A DNA stretch of 33,498 bases from Candidatus Jorgensenbacteria bacterium CG03_land_8_20_14_0_80_38_39 (GTDB taxonomy: Bacteria; Patescibacteriota; Minisyncoccia; UBA6257; GWB1-50-10): positions 1-33,498 of the forward strand of contig PEUU01000011.1 of the NCBI GenBank assembly GCA_002781185.1. Direction: 5' to 3'. Each line of letters starts with the position of its first letter. Position 1 is the first letter of the stretch. The notes under the pieces are model-generated. The model made no database searches. It worked only from the letters and a program-made list of their open reading frames with translations, and was not told the origin of the DNA. Shown here piece by piece: positions 7,872 through 16,289 of this stretch. A program made the translations under genes and the position numbers.

Positions 7872-8849
7872 ATGGCAAAGAAAAAGTTGATTAGAATTAA
7901 AGCAACCTATCTCAGTAAAGACCTTCAGCAAATATTAGGAAAAAAGAAAGAGGTATTTCAAGTTCCCCAAGGTTTTAGATCGGGTGATTTTTTTGATTTT
8001 CTTCAAGAACGCTATCAGGAGATATTTAAAAAGTTTGGCCCGGGTTATTTGGGATTTGTTTTAAATGGACAAAAGCCTCATGTTCTTACTTTATTAAAAG
8101 ATGGCGATCATTATAAGTTTATTACCTGGACCGCTAAAGAAATTTTAGAAGATGAATTTGCTAAACATCTTAAAGAAAAAGGGGCGATTATAGAACTGCC
8201 AAAAGGAAAATTTAAAATGCCGAAGTGGATGGGATGTACTTGGCGCCGGGTTGCTTGTGGTAAAGACGATTGTCTAATCTGTGGCCGGATTAAGAGAGAT
8301 CGACAAAAACATATTGAGCAAGGAGAAGACCCTGATGATATGAAATCGGTTTTTGAGGATGTAGATAGAAATTTTAAAGAAGTTTTAAAAATGATAAAGA
8401 AGGATTGTGAAACTTATGGAATTGAATTAACTAATATTGAAAATATTAAAGAGCCGCCAGAACCAGAAGAATTTCCTCTTTATAGAGAAATTGACGATTG
8501 GCGTGATAAAGTGATAGCGTTATTGGGGGAGGCGTATGAAACTGAAGAACTTTGGGTAGAAACCGAAGCGGCGGCTGATTTATCTTGGTATAAAGATACG
8601 ATAGCCGCCAAAATCTATAGACAACTTATCAATAAATGGCATATCGAGCAGGGAGATGAATACGGCGACTTTGATTATAAATACACAAAATATGTTCTTG
8701 GCGAATGTTTAAAAATTCTAAAAAAATCTCTCAATGAATTGATTTTGCTTCAATCTCTTCAAAAAGCGGATTTAATAGTGACTTTAGCGCGTCTTTTAGA
8801 AATTGAGAAAAAGATTTTAAAGACATTAGATAGCCAAAATTTAGGCTGA
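7872..8849 (+). CDS. Uncharacterised protein: MoaD/ThiS-like N-terminus + Cys4 cluster + helical C-terminus
   Basis: ORF; track start 7845 lies inside the palindrome, so ATG 7872 preferred; LGKKKEVFQVPQGF...GFVLNGQ...LLKDGD resembles the MoaD pattern; CTWRRVACGKDDCLIC. Confidence 0.7.
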   Translation: MAKKKLIRIKATYLSKDLQQILGKKKEVFQVPQGFRSGDFFDFLQERYQEIFKKFGPGYLGFVLNGQKPHVLTLLKDGDHYKFITWTAKEILEDEFAKHLKEKGAIIELPKGKFKMPKWMGCTWRRVACGKDDCLICGRIKRDRQKHIEQGEDPDDMKSVFEDVDRNFKEVLKMIKKDCETYGIELTNIENIKEPPEPEEFPLYREIDDWRDKVIALLGEAYETEELWVETEAAADLSWYKDTIAAKIYRQLINKWHIEQGDEYGDFDYKYTKYVLGECLKILKKSLNELILLQSLQKADLIVTLARLLEIEKKILKTLDSQNLG

Positions 8850-8850
8850 A

Positions 8851-8887
8851 CTTAGCCACCAAAAAATTAGGCGATTAAATTTATAAG
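8851..8887 (+). repeat. Module direct repeat, copy R3
   Basis: CTTAGCCACCAAAAAATTAGGCGATTAAATTTATAAG. Confidence 0.8.
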
Positions 8888-8975
8888 TCAAAAAAGAGTT
8901 TTTATAATTCACGGTTGGGGCGGTTTTCTTGACGAGCCTTTACAATATGAAAATTTTTATCAAGGCGAAACCGAA
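8883..8975 (+). pseudogene. N-terminal remnant of an RBBP9/YdeN-like alpha/beta hydrolase
   Basis: Frame from 8883: ISQKRVFIIHGWGGFLDEP then unrelated sequence; no usable start, overlaps the DUF167 start. Confidence 0.5.
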
Positions 8976-9177
8976 TTCTAAAAAAGGATTTGTGGTAAAA
9001 GTCAGTGAGACGAATTTAATAGTCGCGGTAAAAGAACCGCCGGTCAAGGGCCGCGCTAATGCCGCTATTCAAAAAGCGTTAGCGGAATATTTTAAAGTTT
9101 CGTTATCGCGGATTGTTCTTGTTTCTGGATTTTCTTCAAAAAATAAAATATTTGAAATTAAAGAAATTAAAGAATAA
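8947..9177 (+). CDS. DUF167 / YggU-family protein
   Basis: MKIFIKAKPNSKKGF...VKEPPVKGRANAAIQKALAEYF...VSGFSSKNKIFEI. Confidence 0.85.
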   Translation: MKIFIKAKPNSKKGFVVKVSETNLIVAVKEPPVKGRANAAIQKALAEYFKVSLSRIVLVSGFSSKNKIFEIKEIKE

Positions 9178-9186
9178 AATAAAAAA

Positions 9187-9957
9187 ATGAATATTTTCCA
9201 AAAAATCATCATATTTATTATTGGATTTTCCGGGGTTTTTTATTTTGTACGGACGAGCGATTATTATAATAGTAAAATCCTGCTTGCGGATTTAGGCGGA
9301 ATACCGTGGCTTTATTCCACCATCGGCGTGATTTTTTCAATTATTGCCGCCTTTGCAATTCAGAAAGAATGGGACAATTGGAATAATCTTGTTGAGGCGG
9401 TTAAAAATGAAGTTGATTCGCTGGAAGAACTTTGGATTTGGGCAGAACGTCTGCCGGAAAATATCGGCAAAAAAATAAAAGAATTAATTATTGAGTATAT
9501 TAAAGTTGTCATAAACGAAGGATGGCAGAAAAGCGAGAGGGGGGAAAGAAGCGAAGCGGCTGAGCGAACAATTTTATCACTCCGTTATACCTTTCTTGAT
9601 GTTTCACAAAGTAATTCCCAGCTGCTTCGCGGTTCTTCATTACCTCTCGCCGGTCTTTTAAGATGCAGGAAGAGACGTCTTCATTTCAGCGCTCGTTATA
9701 TGCCGAATATTTTGCGATATACTTTGGTTTTTTCAATGTGTCTTCTTATTTTTCTTTCGCTTCTTGTCGGCATCAAAAATATATGGCTTGATTATATCTT
9801 TACCTTGAGCATCGCAATGCTTGTTTATATCATTTATACAGTCGTCATTGATCTTAACTATCCTCTTCGGCCCGGCGGATGGCACCTTACCACCAAAGAT
9901 TATAAAGAATTATTAAAGAGAACTGAAAAGTTTGCGTCACGCCACTATGAAAATTAA
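9187..9957 (+). CDS. DUF4239-like membrane protein
   Basis: Four hydrophobic segments; LLRCRKRRLHFSARYMPNILRYTLVF...DLNYPLRPGGW layout as in bestrophin-like DUF4239. Confidence 0.6.
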   Translation: MNIFQKIIIFIIGFSGVFYFVRTSDYYNSKILLADLGGIPWLYSTIGVIFSIIAAFAIQKEWDNWNNLVEAVKNEVDSLEELWIWAERLPENIGKKIKELIIEYIKVVINEGWQKSERGERSEAAERTILSLRYTFLDVSQSNSQLLRGSSLPLAGLLRCRKRRLHFSARYMPNILRYTLVFSMCLLIFLSLLVGIKNIWLDYIFTLSIAMLVYIIYTVVIDLNYPLRPGGWHLTTKDYKELLKRTEKFASRHYEN

Positions 9958-10225
9958 AAATCAATTTGAAAAAATTGAAAAAGAATCGGAGAAAATAAAA
10001 ACGGAAGCCAAGCAAAGAACGACCGGATATATTATGGCGGCTTTTGGTTTGGTGGCCGGTTTGGCATGGAACGAGGCGATTAAATCTCTGATAGAATATA
10101 TTTTTCCCTTAAGTCGCAATACCCTCTTGTTAAAATTCGTTTATGCTATTTTAATAACTTTAATTTTGGTTTTTATCTCAATTTATTTGGTGAAATTATT
10201 AAAAGCTGAAGAAAAAAATAAATAA
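9947..10225 (+). CDS. DUF5654-like small membrane protein
   Basis: TTGYIMAAFGLVAGLAWNEAIKSLIEYIFP...FVYAILITLILVFISIYLVKLL; ATG 9947 preferred. Confidence 0.7.
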   Translation: MKIKNQFEKIEKESEKIKTEAKQRTTGYIMAAFGLVAGLAWNEAIKSLIEYIFPLSRNTLLLKFVYAILITLILVFISIYLVKLLKAEEKNK

Positions 10226-10246
10226 AAGAAATTTTTACACGCTTTA

Positions 10247-11458
10247 TTATTTCATTGCTTCCCAAAGTAGGGGGTCTTGGTCGCCGTCCCATTTAAAAAA
10301 GACGACGCCGTGTAAGCCAAATTTTTTAGCCAGCGCTATCTTTTGTTTAGCTGATTCCGCGTCACTGAAAGAGACAAAGCGCGTTACTCCGTTGTTTAGA
10401 GTTGTAGAAGCAAGTGTTGAAGGAAGAGTTGAAGAAGCAGTCCAGGTAAGATTAGGCGATATATTGTCAACTGCTGTGCTTGTTGCGTAAATAAAACTGA
10501 GTTCGCCGGCGCTGTTCCGGCTCGGCGCCACACCAACGGAATCCGCTCGGTTCATTGCCTGAAAAAAGGTGTGGCTTCGCAAACGTTTATAAGTTGTTAA
10601 GCTGCTTGCCCAGGCAACCTCGTATTCATAGCCGTAGGTTGGGACGCCAAGCATTATTTTTTTAGGGCTTATTGATTTTAACGTTTCTTTTAAAATTTTT
10701 TTAACCCAGTCAGGGTCAGCGACCGGCGCGTACAATTCGCCGTTTCCTTTTTGGCTGTTAAGTTTTATATCAATTAATCCCTGGTCATAAGCCAATATTC
10801 GTACTTCATCACAATATTTATTCAAAACTTTATAGTCGTTTGCGTAGGCAATCTCAGAAGAATCTGGCAGCTTTATATATTTTGAAGAAAGGGAAGTGCG
10901 CGGCTCAATTGTGCAGGATAAAGTTTTACCTAAGGGATGAAGCCGTATCGCCAGACCTTTGATGAAAAGTGAAAAATACGAATTGGTCTCGGCCAATTTC
11001 GCTTCGTAGTCAATGTCAATGCCGTCAAATTTATTATCCTTAACGAGTTTTGCAATTGTGTCTTCGTGGTCGAGGCGTTTCTCTTTATCGGAAAGCAAAG
11101 CGTGAATCGCCGGACCGTCAAACCAGGCAATGGTGGGGATAATTTTTATTTTCATGTCCCGCACGGCGGAAAGCCAGACGGGCCAAAATCCCTCGGTGAT
11201 TTTCAATATGTCCACGAGTGTTCCGTCCGGCTTTACTTCGTAAGAGAATGGACTAATCTCGTGAAATTTCTCTAAGTTTAAAGAAATGTCTTGGCTACCG
11301 GATTGTTTTTTCCAAAAAGGAAACCAGCCGGCGTAATAAAATGGCGTCTTCGCTCTTTTCACTTTTTTCGCGGCAGCCAAACTCTGAACTGGCAGAAAAA
11401 TATTGAGGACAAGTCCGATAAGAATAAACCCAGAAATGAATTTCGGTATTTTTTTCAT
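10247..11458 (-). CDS. Glycoside hydrolase family 18-like secreted protein (SleL/YaaH type)
   Basis: FDGIDIDYE catalytic motif, TIEPRTS, RILAYDQG; signal peptide MKKIPKFISGFILIGLVLNIFLPVQSLAAA. Confidence 0.85.
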   Translation of the reverse strand: MKKIPKFISGFILIGLVLNIFLPVQSLAAAKKVKRAKTPFYYAGWFPFWKKQSGSQDISLNLEKFHEISPFSYEVKPDGTLVDILKITEGFWPVWLSAVRDMKIKIIPTIAWFDGPAIHALLSDKEKRLDHEDTIAKLVKDNKFDGIDIDYEAKLAETNSYFSLFIKGLAIRLHPLGKTLSCTIEPRTSLSSKYIKLPDSSEIAYANDYKVLNKYCDEVRILAYDQGLIDIKLNSQKGNGELYAPVADPDWVKKILKETLKSISPKKIMLGVPTYGYEYEVAWASSLTTYKRLRSHTFFQAMNRADSVGVAPSRNSAGELSFIYATSTAVDNISPNLTWTASSTLPSTLASTTLNNGVTRFVSFSDAESAKQKIALAKKFGLHGVVFFKWDGDQDPLLWEAMK

Positions 11459-11604
11459 ATCTATCGCATTATTCGCTTCTTGCGCTGAAAAATCAAGAGG
11501 AATGAGGAATGACGCCAATATTTGCAGTAAATCAGAAGCCCGGCCCGCCGGCTGGTGCGAGGAAATTTTAAAGGAAAGTCAATCTTGGTACTGGGTAAGA
11601 AAAG

Positions 11605-11700
11605 TTAATGGTTCGACCTCGCTCACCATTAATCTTGAGCGCAGTCGAAGGATTAATGGTTCAACCTCGCTCACCATTAATCCTGAGCGCAGTCGAAGGA
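11605..11700. repeat. Two tandem copies of a 48-bp palindromic repeat
   Basis: TTAATGGTTCRACCTCGCTCACCATTAATCYTGAGCGCAGTCGAAGGA x2; each unit also self-complementary. Confidence 0.9.
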
Positions 11701-11756
11701 TTAATTTTTAACCTCTTGACATTTGTGTTATACTAAAAAGAAATTCTTTTTGATTT

Positions 11757-12695
11757 ATGATTTACGATGTTATTATTGTTGGTTTGGGACCAGCTGGTGT
11801 GGCCGCGGGGATATATGCTAGCCGAAAAAAATTAAACACCTTAATAGTGGGCGAAGAATTTGGCGGTCAATCAGTTGTTTCGGCCGATATCCAAAATTGG
11901 ATTGGCACTTCTTCTCTTTCCGGCGTGGAAATGGCGGAACGACTTGAAAAGCATTTAAAAGCCGGAGAAAATATAAAAATCGTTTCGGGAGAAAAGATTG
12001 AAGTCATTGAAAAAGTTAAGGTTGATGCCGGTTTTTTCTTTCGTTTAAAAAGCAATAAAAATAATATTTTTGAAGCCAAAACTTTGCTGATAGCCAGCGG
12101 CAGCCGGCGCCGGCCTTTAAATGTGCCCGGCGAAAAAGAATTTAGCGGCAAGGGAGTTTTTTATTGCTCAATTTGCGATGCCCCCTTAATGAAAGATAAA
12201 AAAGTCGCGGTCATTGGCGGCGGCAATGCCGGTTTGGAAGCAGTTGGTGATCTTTTGCCTTACGCTTCCTTTATTTATCTTTTGGAATTTACTAAAATTC
12301 TTCGCGCCGACCCTCTTACTCAAGAAAGATTTTTAAAAAATGAAAAAGTAAAAGTTATTTTTAATGTTCAAGTCAAGGAAGTTTTCGGCGAGCAATTTGT
12401 TCAGGGACTTACTTATGAAGATTTGAATACCGGCGAAGAAAAAAAATTGGAACTCAGCGGTATTTTCGTGGAAATTGGTTCTCTGCCTAACAGCGAATTT
12501 GTAAAAAATTTAGTTCAGATAGATAAAACTGAGGTGATTATTGTTGAACCATTGAGCGGGAAAACCAGTCAAGAGGGGATTTGGGCGGCCGGCGATGTCA
12601 CTAACTTGCCCTACAAACAAAATAATATTGCTATGGGTGACGCCATTCGGGCAATTTTAAATATTTACGACTATTTAAATCAAAAGAATTCATAA
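11757..12695 (+). CDS. trxB: Thioredoxin/AhpF-type disulfide reductase (FAD)
   Basis: GLGPAGVAAGIYASRK, CSICDAPLMKDKKVAVIGGGNAGLEA, GIWAAGDVTNLPYKQ. Confidence 0.88.
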   Translation: MIYDVIIVGLGPAGVAAGIYASRKKLNTLIVGEEFGGQSVVSADIQNWIGTSSLSGVEMAERLEKHLKAGENIKIVSGEKIEVIEKVKVDAGFFFRLKSNKNNIFEAKTLLIASGSRRRPLNVPGEKEFSGKGVFYCSICDAPLMKDKKVAVIGGGNAGLEAVGDLLPYASFIYLLEFTKILRADPLTQERFLKNEKVKVIFNVQVKEVFGEQFVQGLTYEDLNTGEEKKLELSGIFVEIGSLPNSEFVKNLVQIDKTEVIIVEPLSGKTSQEGIWAAGDVTNLPYKQNNIAMGDAIRAILNIYDYLNQKNS

Positions 12696-12753
12696 AAAAA
12701 TTTATTTTTTTATTTTTTAAAGTTATCCACAGGTAAAATGATTGGCAATATGA

Positions 12754-12759
12754 TATAAT
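12754..12759 (+). promoter_or_regulatory. -10-like TATAAT
   Basis: tgaTATAATtaaag, upstream of the small transcription unit. Confidence 0.45.
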
Positions 12760-12780
12760 TAAAGTAAGAAAAAATTAAAA

Positions 12781-12833
12781 GGCCATAGAAGATAGGTTTA
12801 AAAAAAAGAAAAGGCCGGCTATCTCAAATGGTC
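12781..12833 (+). ncRNA. Candidate structured RNA / leader hairpin
   Basis: GGCCAT-AGAA-GATAG...CTATC-TCAA-ATGGTC, two helices around a symmetric internal loop. Confidence 0.4.
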
Positions 12834-12854
12834 AAAAATTAAATAAGAAAACAA

Positions 12855-12890
12855 ATGGCTAAGAAAAAAGGAAAGGGTAAGAAGAAATAA
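12855..12890 (+). CDS. Micro-ORF MAKKKGKGKKK (11 aa)
   Basis: ATGGCTAAGAAAAAAGGAAAGGGTAAGAAGAAATAA, between a -10-like box and a strong terminator. Confidence 0.4.
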   Translation: MAKKKGKGKKK

Positions 12891-12898
12891 CCCTTAAG

Positions 12899-12927
12899 TG
12901 TTCCCGCTCCAGCGGGAACATTTTTTT
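12899..12927 (+). terminator. Intrinsic terminator
   Basis: TGTTCCCGCT-cc-AGCGGGAACA followed by T7. Confidence 0.92.
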
Positions 12928-13004
12928 CAATCAAAAAGTTAGAAAAATCCTTTTTTTTGGAGCTTTTTTAATTTTTTTTGAGTGCTATACTAAAAAAGAA
13001 TCTT

Positions 13005-13367
13005 ATGGGAGTAAATAAATTTACAGCCGCTGAAATTCTTCTGGGCTCATGTTTGACGCTCCTCGTTGAATTTGCAAATTGGTTGTTAGACCTTATTGGT
13101 GTAGGGTTTGTTATTATGCCCGTACTTAAAGCAATGGTTTGGATTATGTTTACAATGTGGTTTATAGCCAAGGGAGATAAATTTATTACTAAACCTGCTC
13201 GGGCAATAACCAGCTATGTCAGTCAAGCCTTGCCTATAGTGCCCGCCCTTTTATTAGCTTTTTTGATTAATGTTTATATGCATAATCATCCAAAAATTGC
13301 TAAAATGGCCGGAGGTCTAGGAAAAGGAACGGTCAGCGGCGCCGTTACTAAAACCGCCATTAAGTAA
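13005..13367 (+). CDS. Small membrane protein, hypothetical
   Basis: ORF with three hydrophobic segments; ATG 13005 preferred because TTG 12978 lies in promoter-like sequence. Confidence 0.65.
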   Translation: MGVNKFTAAEILLGSCLTLLVEFANWLLDLIGVGFVIMPVLKAMVWIMFTMWFIAKGDKFITKPARAITSYVSQALPIVPALLLAFLINVYMHNHPKIAKMAGGLGKGTVSGAVTKTAIK

Positions 13368-13376
13368 TAAAATTTT

Positions 13377-15074
13377 ATGAGCAAAGAAGTTGAACGCATT
13401 AAAGAAAAATTAGACATTGTTGATTTTATTAGCTCTTATCTTCCGCTTCAAAAAGCGGGCAAGAATTTTAAAGCCCTTTGTCCTTTTCATCAGGAAAAAA
13501 CCCCTTCTTTTGTTGTTTCGCCGGAAAGACAAATGTGGTATTGCTTTGGAGCCTGCGGCGAAGGCGGGGACATTATTAAGTTTTTGATGAAATATGAAAA
13601 TCTGGAATTTTATGAAGCTTTAAAGTTTTTAGCCGAAAGAGCCGGCATTGAATTGGCGGCTTTGAACCCCGCTGCCCAAAGAGAAATCGGAGGACTTTAC
13701 GATATTCATGAAAAAGCTAAAGAATTTTTCCGGAAAGAGTTATTTCAAAATCCGGCGGCTTTGGAATATTTAAAAAATCGGGGGCTGGGAGAACAAACAA
13801 TTGAAGAATTTGAACTAGGTTTTTCTCCGGGCGGGGAAACACTTACCCTCCATCTTTTAAATATGGGTTATGACATTGATGACTTGGTTAAAAGCGGTTT
13901 GGTTTTTAAAAGTCAAAAAGGAATGCATCGCGATAAATTTGAGAAGAGAATCATTTTCCCAATTTATAATCATTTAGGAAAGGTAGTGGCTTTTACCGGT
14001 CGCCTTTTTTTAGATGAATCAAATGTTTTAGATTTGCCGAAGTATTTAAACAGTCCGGAAACGCCGATTTTTAACAAATCAAAAATTTTATACGGTTTTC
14101 ATAAATCAAAAAATAGCATTGCTCAATCAAAAAGCGTTCTTTTAGTTGAGGGGCAGATGGATTTTTTAATGGGCTGGCAGGCCGGCATTAAAAATATCGC
14201 GGCTGTTTCCGGCACGGCTTTAAGTCAAGCTCATTTAGAAACCTTAAGGCGATTAGCCGACACGGTAATTATTAGTTTTGATAATGATGAGGCCGGCTTA
14301 AAAGCTTTGGAGAGAAGTTTGGATGTTTTTGGTAATTTTGATTTTTTCTTAAAGGCTTTAAATCTTTCCGGTTTTAAAGACCCGGCCGAAGCCATTTTAA
14401 AAAATCAAGAATATTTTTTGGAAGCCGTTAATAATGCTCAACCGGTATTTTCTTACCTTTTTAAACATTATTTGCCCACCTTAGGTGGTTTGGATAATAT
14501 TTCCAAAAAACGAGCGCTGCGACACCTGCTTTCAAAAATTAAAAAAATTCCCAGCGCGGTGGAAAGAGATTCTTGGATTAAAGAACTGGTTGGCTATTCA
14601 GGGGTCTCCGAGGTTTCTTTAAATCTTGAAATGGCTGCTTTAGAATCGCTGCCGAAAAAAGAAAATCAAACCGTCACGGATGACTTTATTAAAGCCAGCC
14701 GGCTAGATTTAATTTCCCAACGTTTAATTACTTTAATCTTTGCCCGGGAAGATTTGTTGCCTCATTTACATCAGTATCGTCAATATTTGCCCTTAACTTT
14801 TCAGGAAATCCTTGATAATTTAAATAGTGAAAAAGCCGCCTTTTTTAAAATGAGAGCCAGTTATGAATTTGACGACCTTAAAGCCGAAGTTTTGGAAAAA
14901 GAATTTCAAGATTTAATTAAAAACTTGCAAATTGAATTTTTAAAGCAGGAAGGTTTAAGATTAAAGAAAGAAATTAAAGAAGCCGAAAAAAGAAATGATA
15001 ACGAAGAATTAGATGAAAAGAGCTCAACTTTTTCTCGCCTAAGCCAAGAACTTCACAGGCTTCTGAAAATTTAA
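13377..15074 (+). CDS. dnaG: DNA primase
   Basis: CHC2-type Zn finger [11 protein letters not shown]...[32 protein letters not shown]. Confidence 0.97.
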   Translation: MSKEVERIKEKLDIVDFISSYLPLQKAGKNFKALCPFHQEKTPSFVVSPERQMWYCFGACGEGGDIIKFLMKYENLEFYEALKFLAERAGIELAALNPAAQREIGGLYDIHEKAKEFFRKELFQNPAALEYLKNRGLGEQTIEEFELGFSPGGETLTLHLLNMGYDIDDLVKSGLVFKSQKGMHRDKFEKRIIFPIYNHLGKVVAFTGRLFLDESNVLDLPKYLNSPETPIFNKSKILYGFHKSKNSIAQSKSVLLVEGQMDFLMGWQAGIKNIAAVSGTALSQAHLETLRRLADTVIISFDNDEAGLKALERSLDVFGNFDFFLKALNLSGFKDPAEAILKNQEYFLEAVNNAQPVFSYLFKHYLPTLGGLDNISKKRALRHLLSKIKKIPSAVERDSWIKELVGYSGVSEVSLNLEMAALESLPKKENQTVTDDFIKASRLDLISQRLITLIFAREDLLPHLHQYRQYLPLTFQEILDNLNSEKAAFFKMRASYEFDDLKAEVLEKEFQDLIKNLQIEFLKQEGLRLKKEIKEAEKRNDNEELDEKSSTFSRLSQELHRLLKI

Positions 15075-15093
15075 AAAAATTACTATTTATAAG

Positions 15094-16287
15094 ATGAAGA
15101 AAAAAAATAAAAAAAATCTTAAAGGAAAGAAGAAATTAAGCAAAAAGAAATTCACCCCCCGTTTTAGAAAGAAAAAACATCCGCTTAAACTTTCCCCTCA
15201 CCGCGAAGAACATTTGGAAATTTTAGGAGATTTGGTTCGCCGCGGCCGCAGTCGGGGGTTTGTGACCGAGGCGGAAATTTTGAATTATTTCCCATATTTG
15301 GAAAAAGATTTGCCTTTCTTGGAAAAAATTTATAGCCGTTTGGAAAAAGAAGGCATTGCTGTTCATGAATCCGGTTCTTTAATAAAATCAGCCGGCAATC
15401 TTGACTTGGAAGAAATTAGTCCCGATGAATTAAAACGAGCGACCAGTATTGAACAGGGCTTGCCGGATGCCGTTCAGATGTATCTAAAGGAAATCGGCAA
15501 AACTCCGCTTTTGGTATTTAAGGAAGAAAAAGAACTGGCCAAGAAAATTGAAAAGGGCGACGAAGCGGCAAGGAAGAAATTAATCCTTTCTAATTTGCGG
15601 CTGGTGGTTTCTTTAGCTAAACGGTATGTTAATCGCACTCCCCATTTGGGCATTTTGGATTTAATTCAGGAGGGCAATATCGGTCTTTCCCGGGCCGTGG
15701 AAAAATTTGATTATCGCCGGGGGTTTAAGTTTTCCACCTATGCCACTTGGTGGATTCGGCAAGCCGTAAGTCGGGCTTTGGCTGATTATTCACGGACCAT
15801 CCGCATCCCCGTTCATATGGTTGAAATTCTTACTAAATATTCTCAAACTAAACGCCGCCTGATGCAGGAATTAGGCAGAGAACCTTTGGCCGAAGAAATT
15901 GCCGGCGAGATGGGGGTGAATGTTGAAAAAATCCGTTATCTTCAAAAAATTTCCCAAGAAGTTATTTCTTTAGAAGCGCCCATTGGCGATGACAGCGATG
16001 ATTCTACCCTTTCCGATTTTATAAAAGATGAGCAAAGCCTTTCGCCTGACCAGTTGGCCAACCAAGCTTTGCTTAAAGACCAAATCAGGGAAATTTTGGT
16101 TGATTTAAGCGAGCGAGAGCAGAAAATTCTTTCCATGCGATTCGGTTTGGAAGACAATATTTTCCATACTTTGGAAGAAGTGGGCAGAGTTTTTGGAGTA
16201 ACCCGGGAAAGAATCAGGCAAATTGAAGCCAAAGCGTTGGAAAAAATCAGAAAGCACAAAAAATCAAAATTTTTGGAAGGGTATTAA
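15094..16287 (+). CDS. rpoD: Primary RNA polymerase sigma factor
   Basis: [13 protein letters not shown]...[53 protein letters not shown]. Confidence 0.97.
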   Translation: MKKKNKKNLKGKKKLSKKKFTPRFRKKKHPLKLSPHREEHLEILGDLVRRGRSRGFVTEAEILNYFPYLEKDLPFLEKIYSRLEKEGIAVHESGSLIKSAGNLDLEEISPDELKRATSIEQGLPDAVQMYLKEIGKTPLLVFKEEKELAKKIEKGDEAARKKLILSNLRLVVSLAKRYVNRTPHLGILDLIQEGNIGLSRAVEKFDYRRGFKFSTYATWWIRQAVSRALADYSRTIRIPVHMVEILTKYSQTKRRLMQELGREPLAEEIAGEMGVNVEKIRYLQKISQEVISLEAPIGDDSDDSTLSDFIKDEQSLSPDQLANQALLKDQIREILVDLSEREQKILSMRFGLEDNIFHTLEEVGRVFGVTRERIRQIEAKALEKIRKHKKSKFLEGY

Positions 16288-16289
16288 AA

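Noticed and set aside
8929-8946. TTG start of the DUF167 ORF given in the track
   Set aside because: MTSLYN prefix comes from the hydrolase remnant read in another frame; ATG 8947 fits the family start
11605-11700. CRISPR array
   Set aside because: Two directly abutting palindromic units with no spacers and no cas genes; the heptamer repeats at 23266 and 30053 also have no spacers
11403-11711. ORF of 102 aa on + between GH18 and trxB
   Set aside because: Overlaps the GH18 5' end antisense and is mostly translation of the 48-bp tandem palindrome
12719-12730. Replication origin suggested by a TTATCCACA DnaA box
   Set aside because: I saw only one clear box, with no box cluster and no dnaA or dnaN nearby
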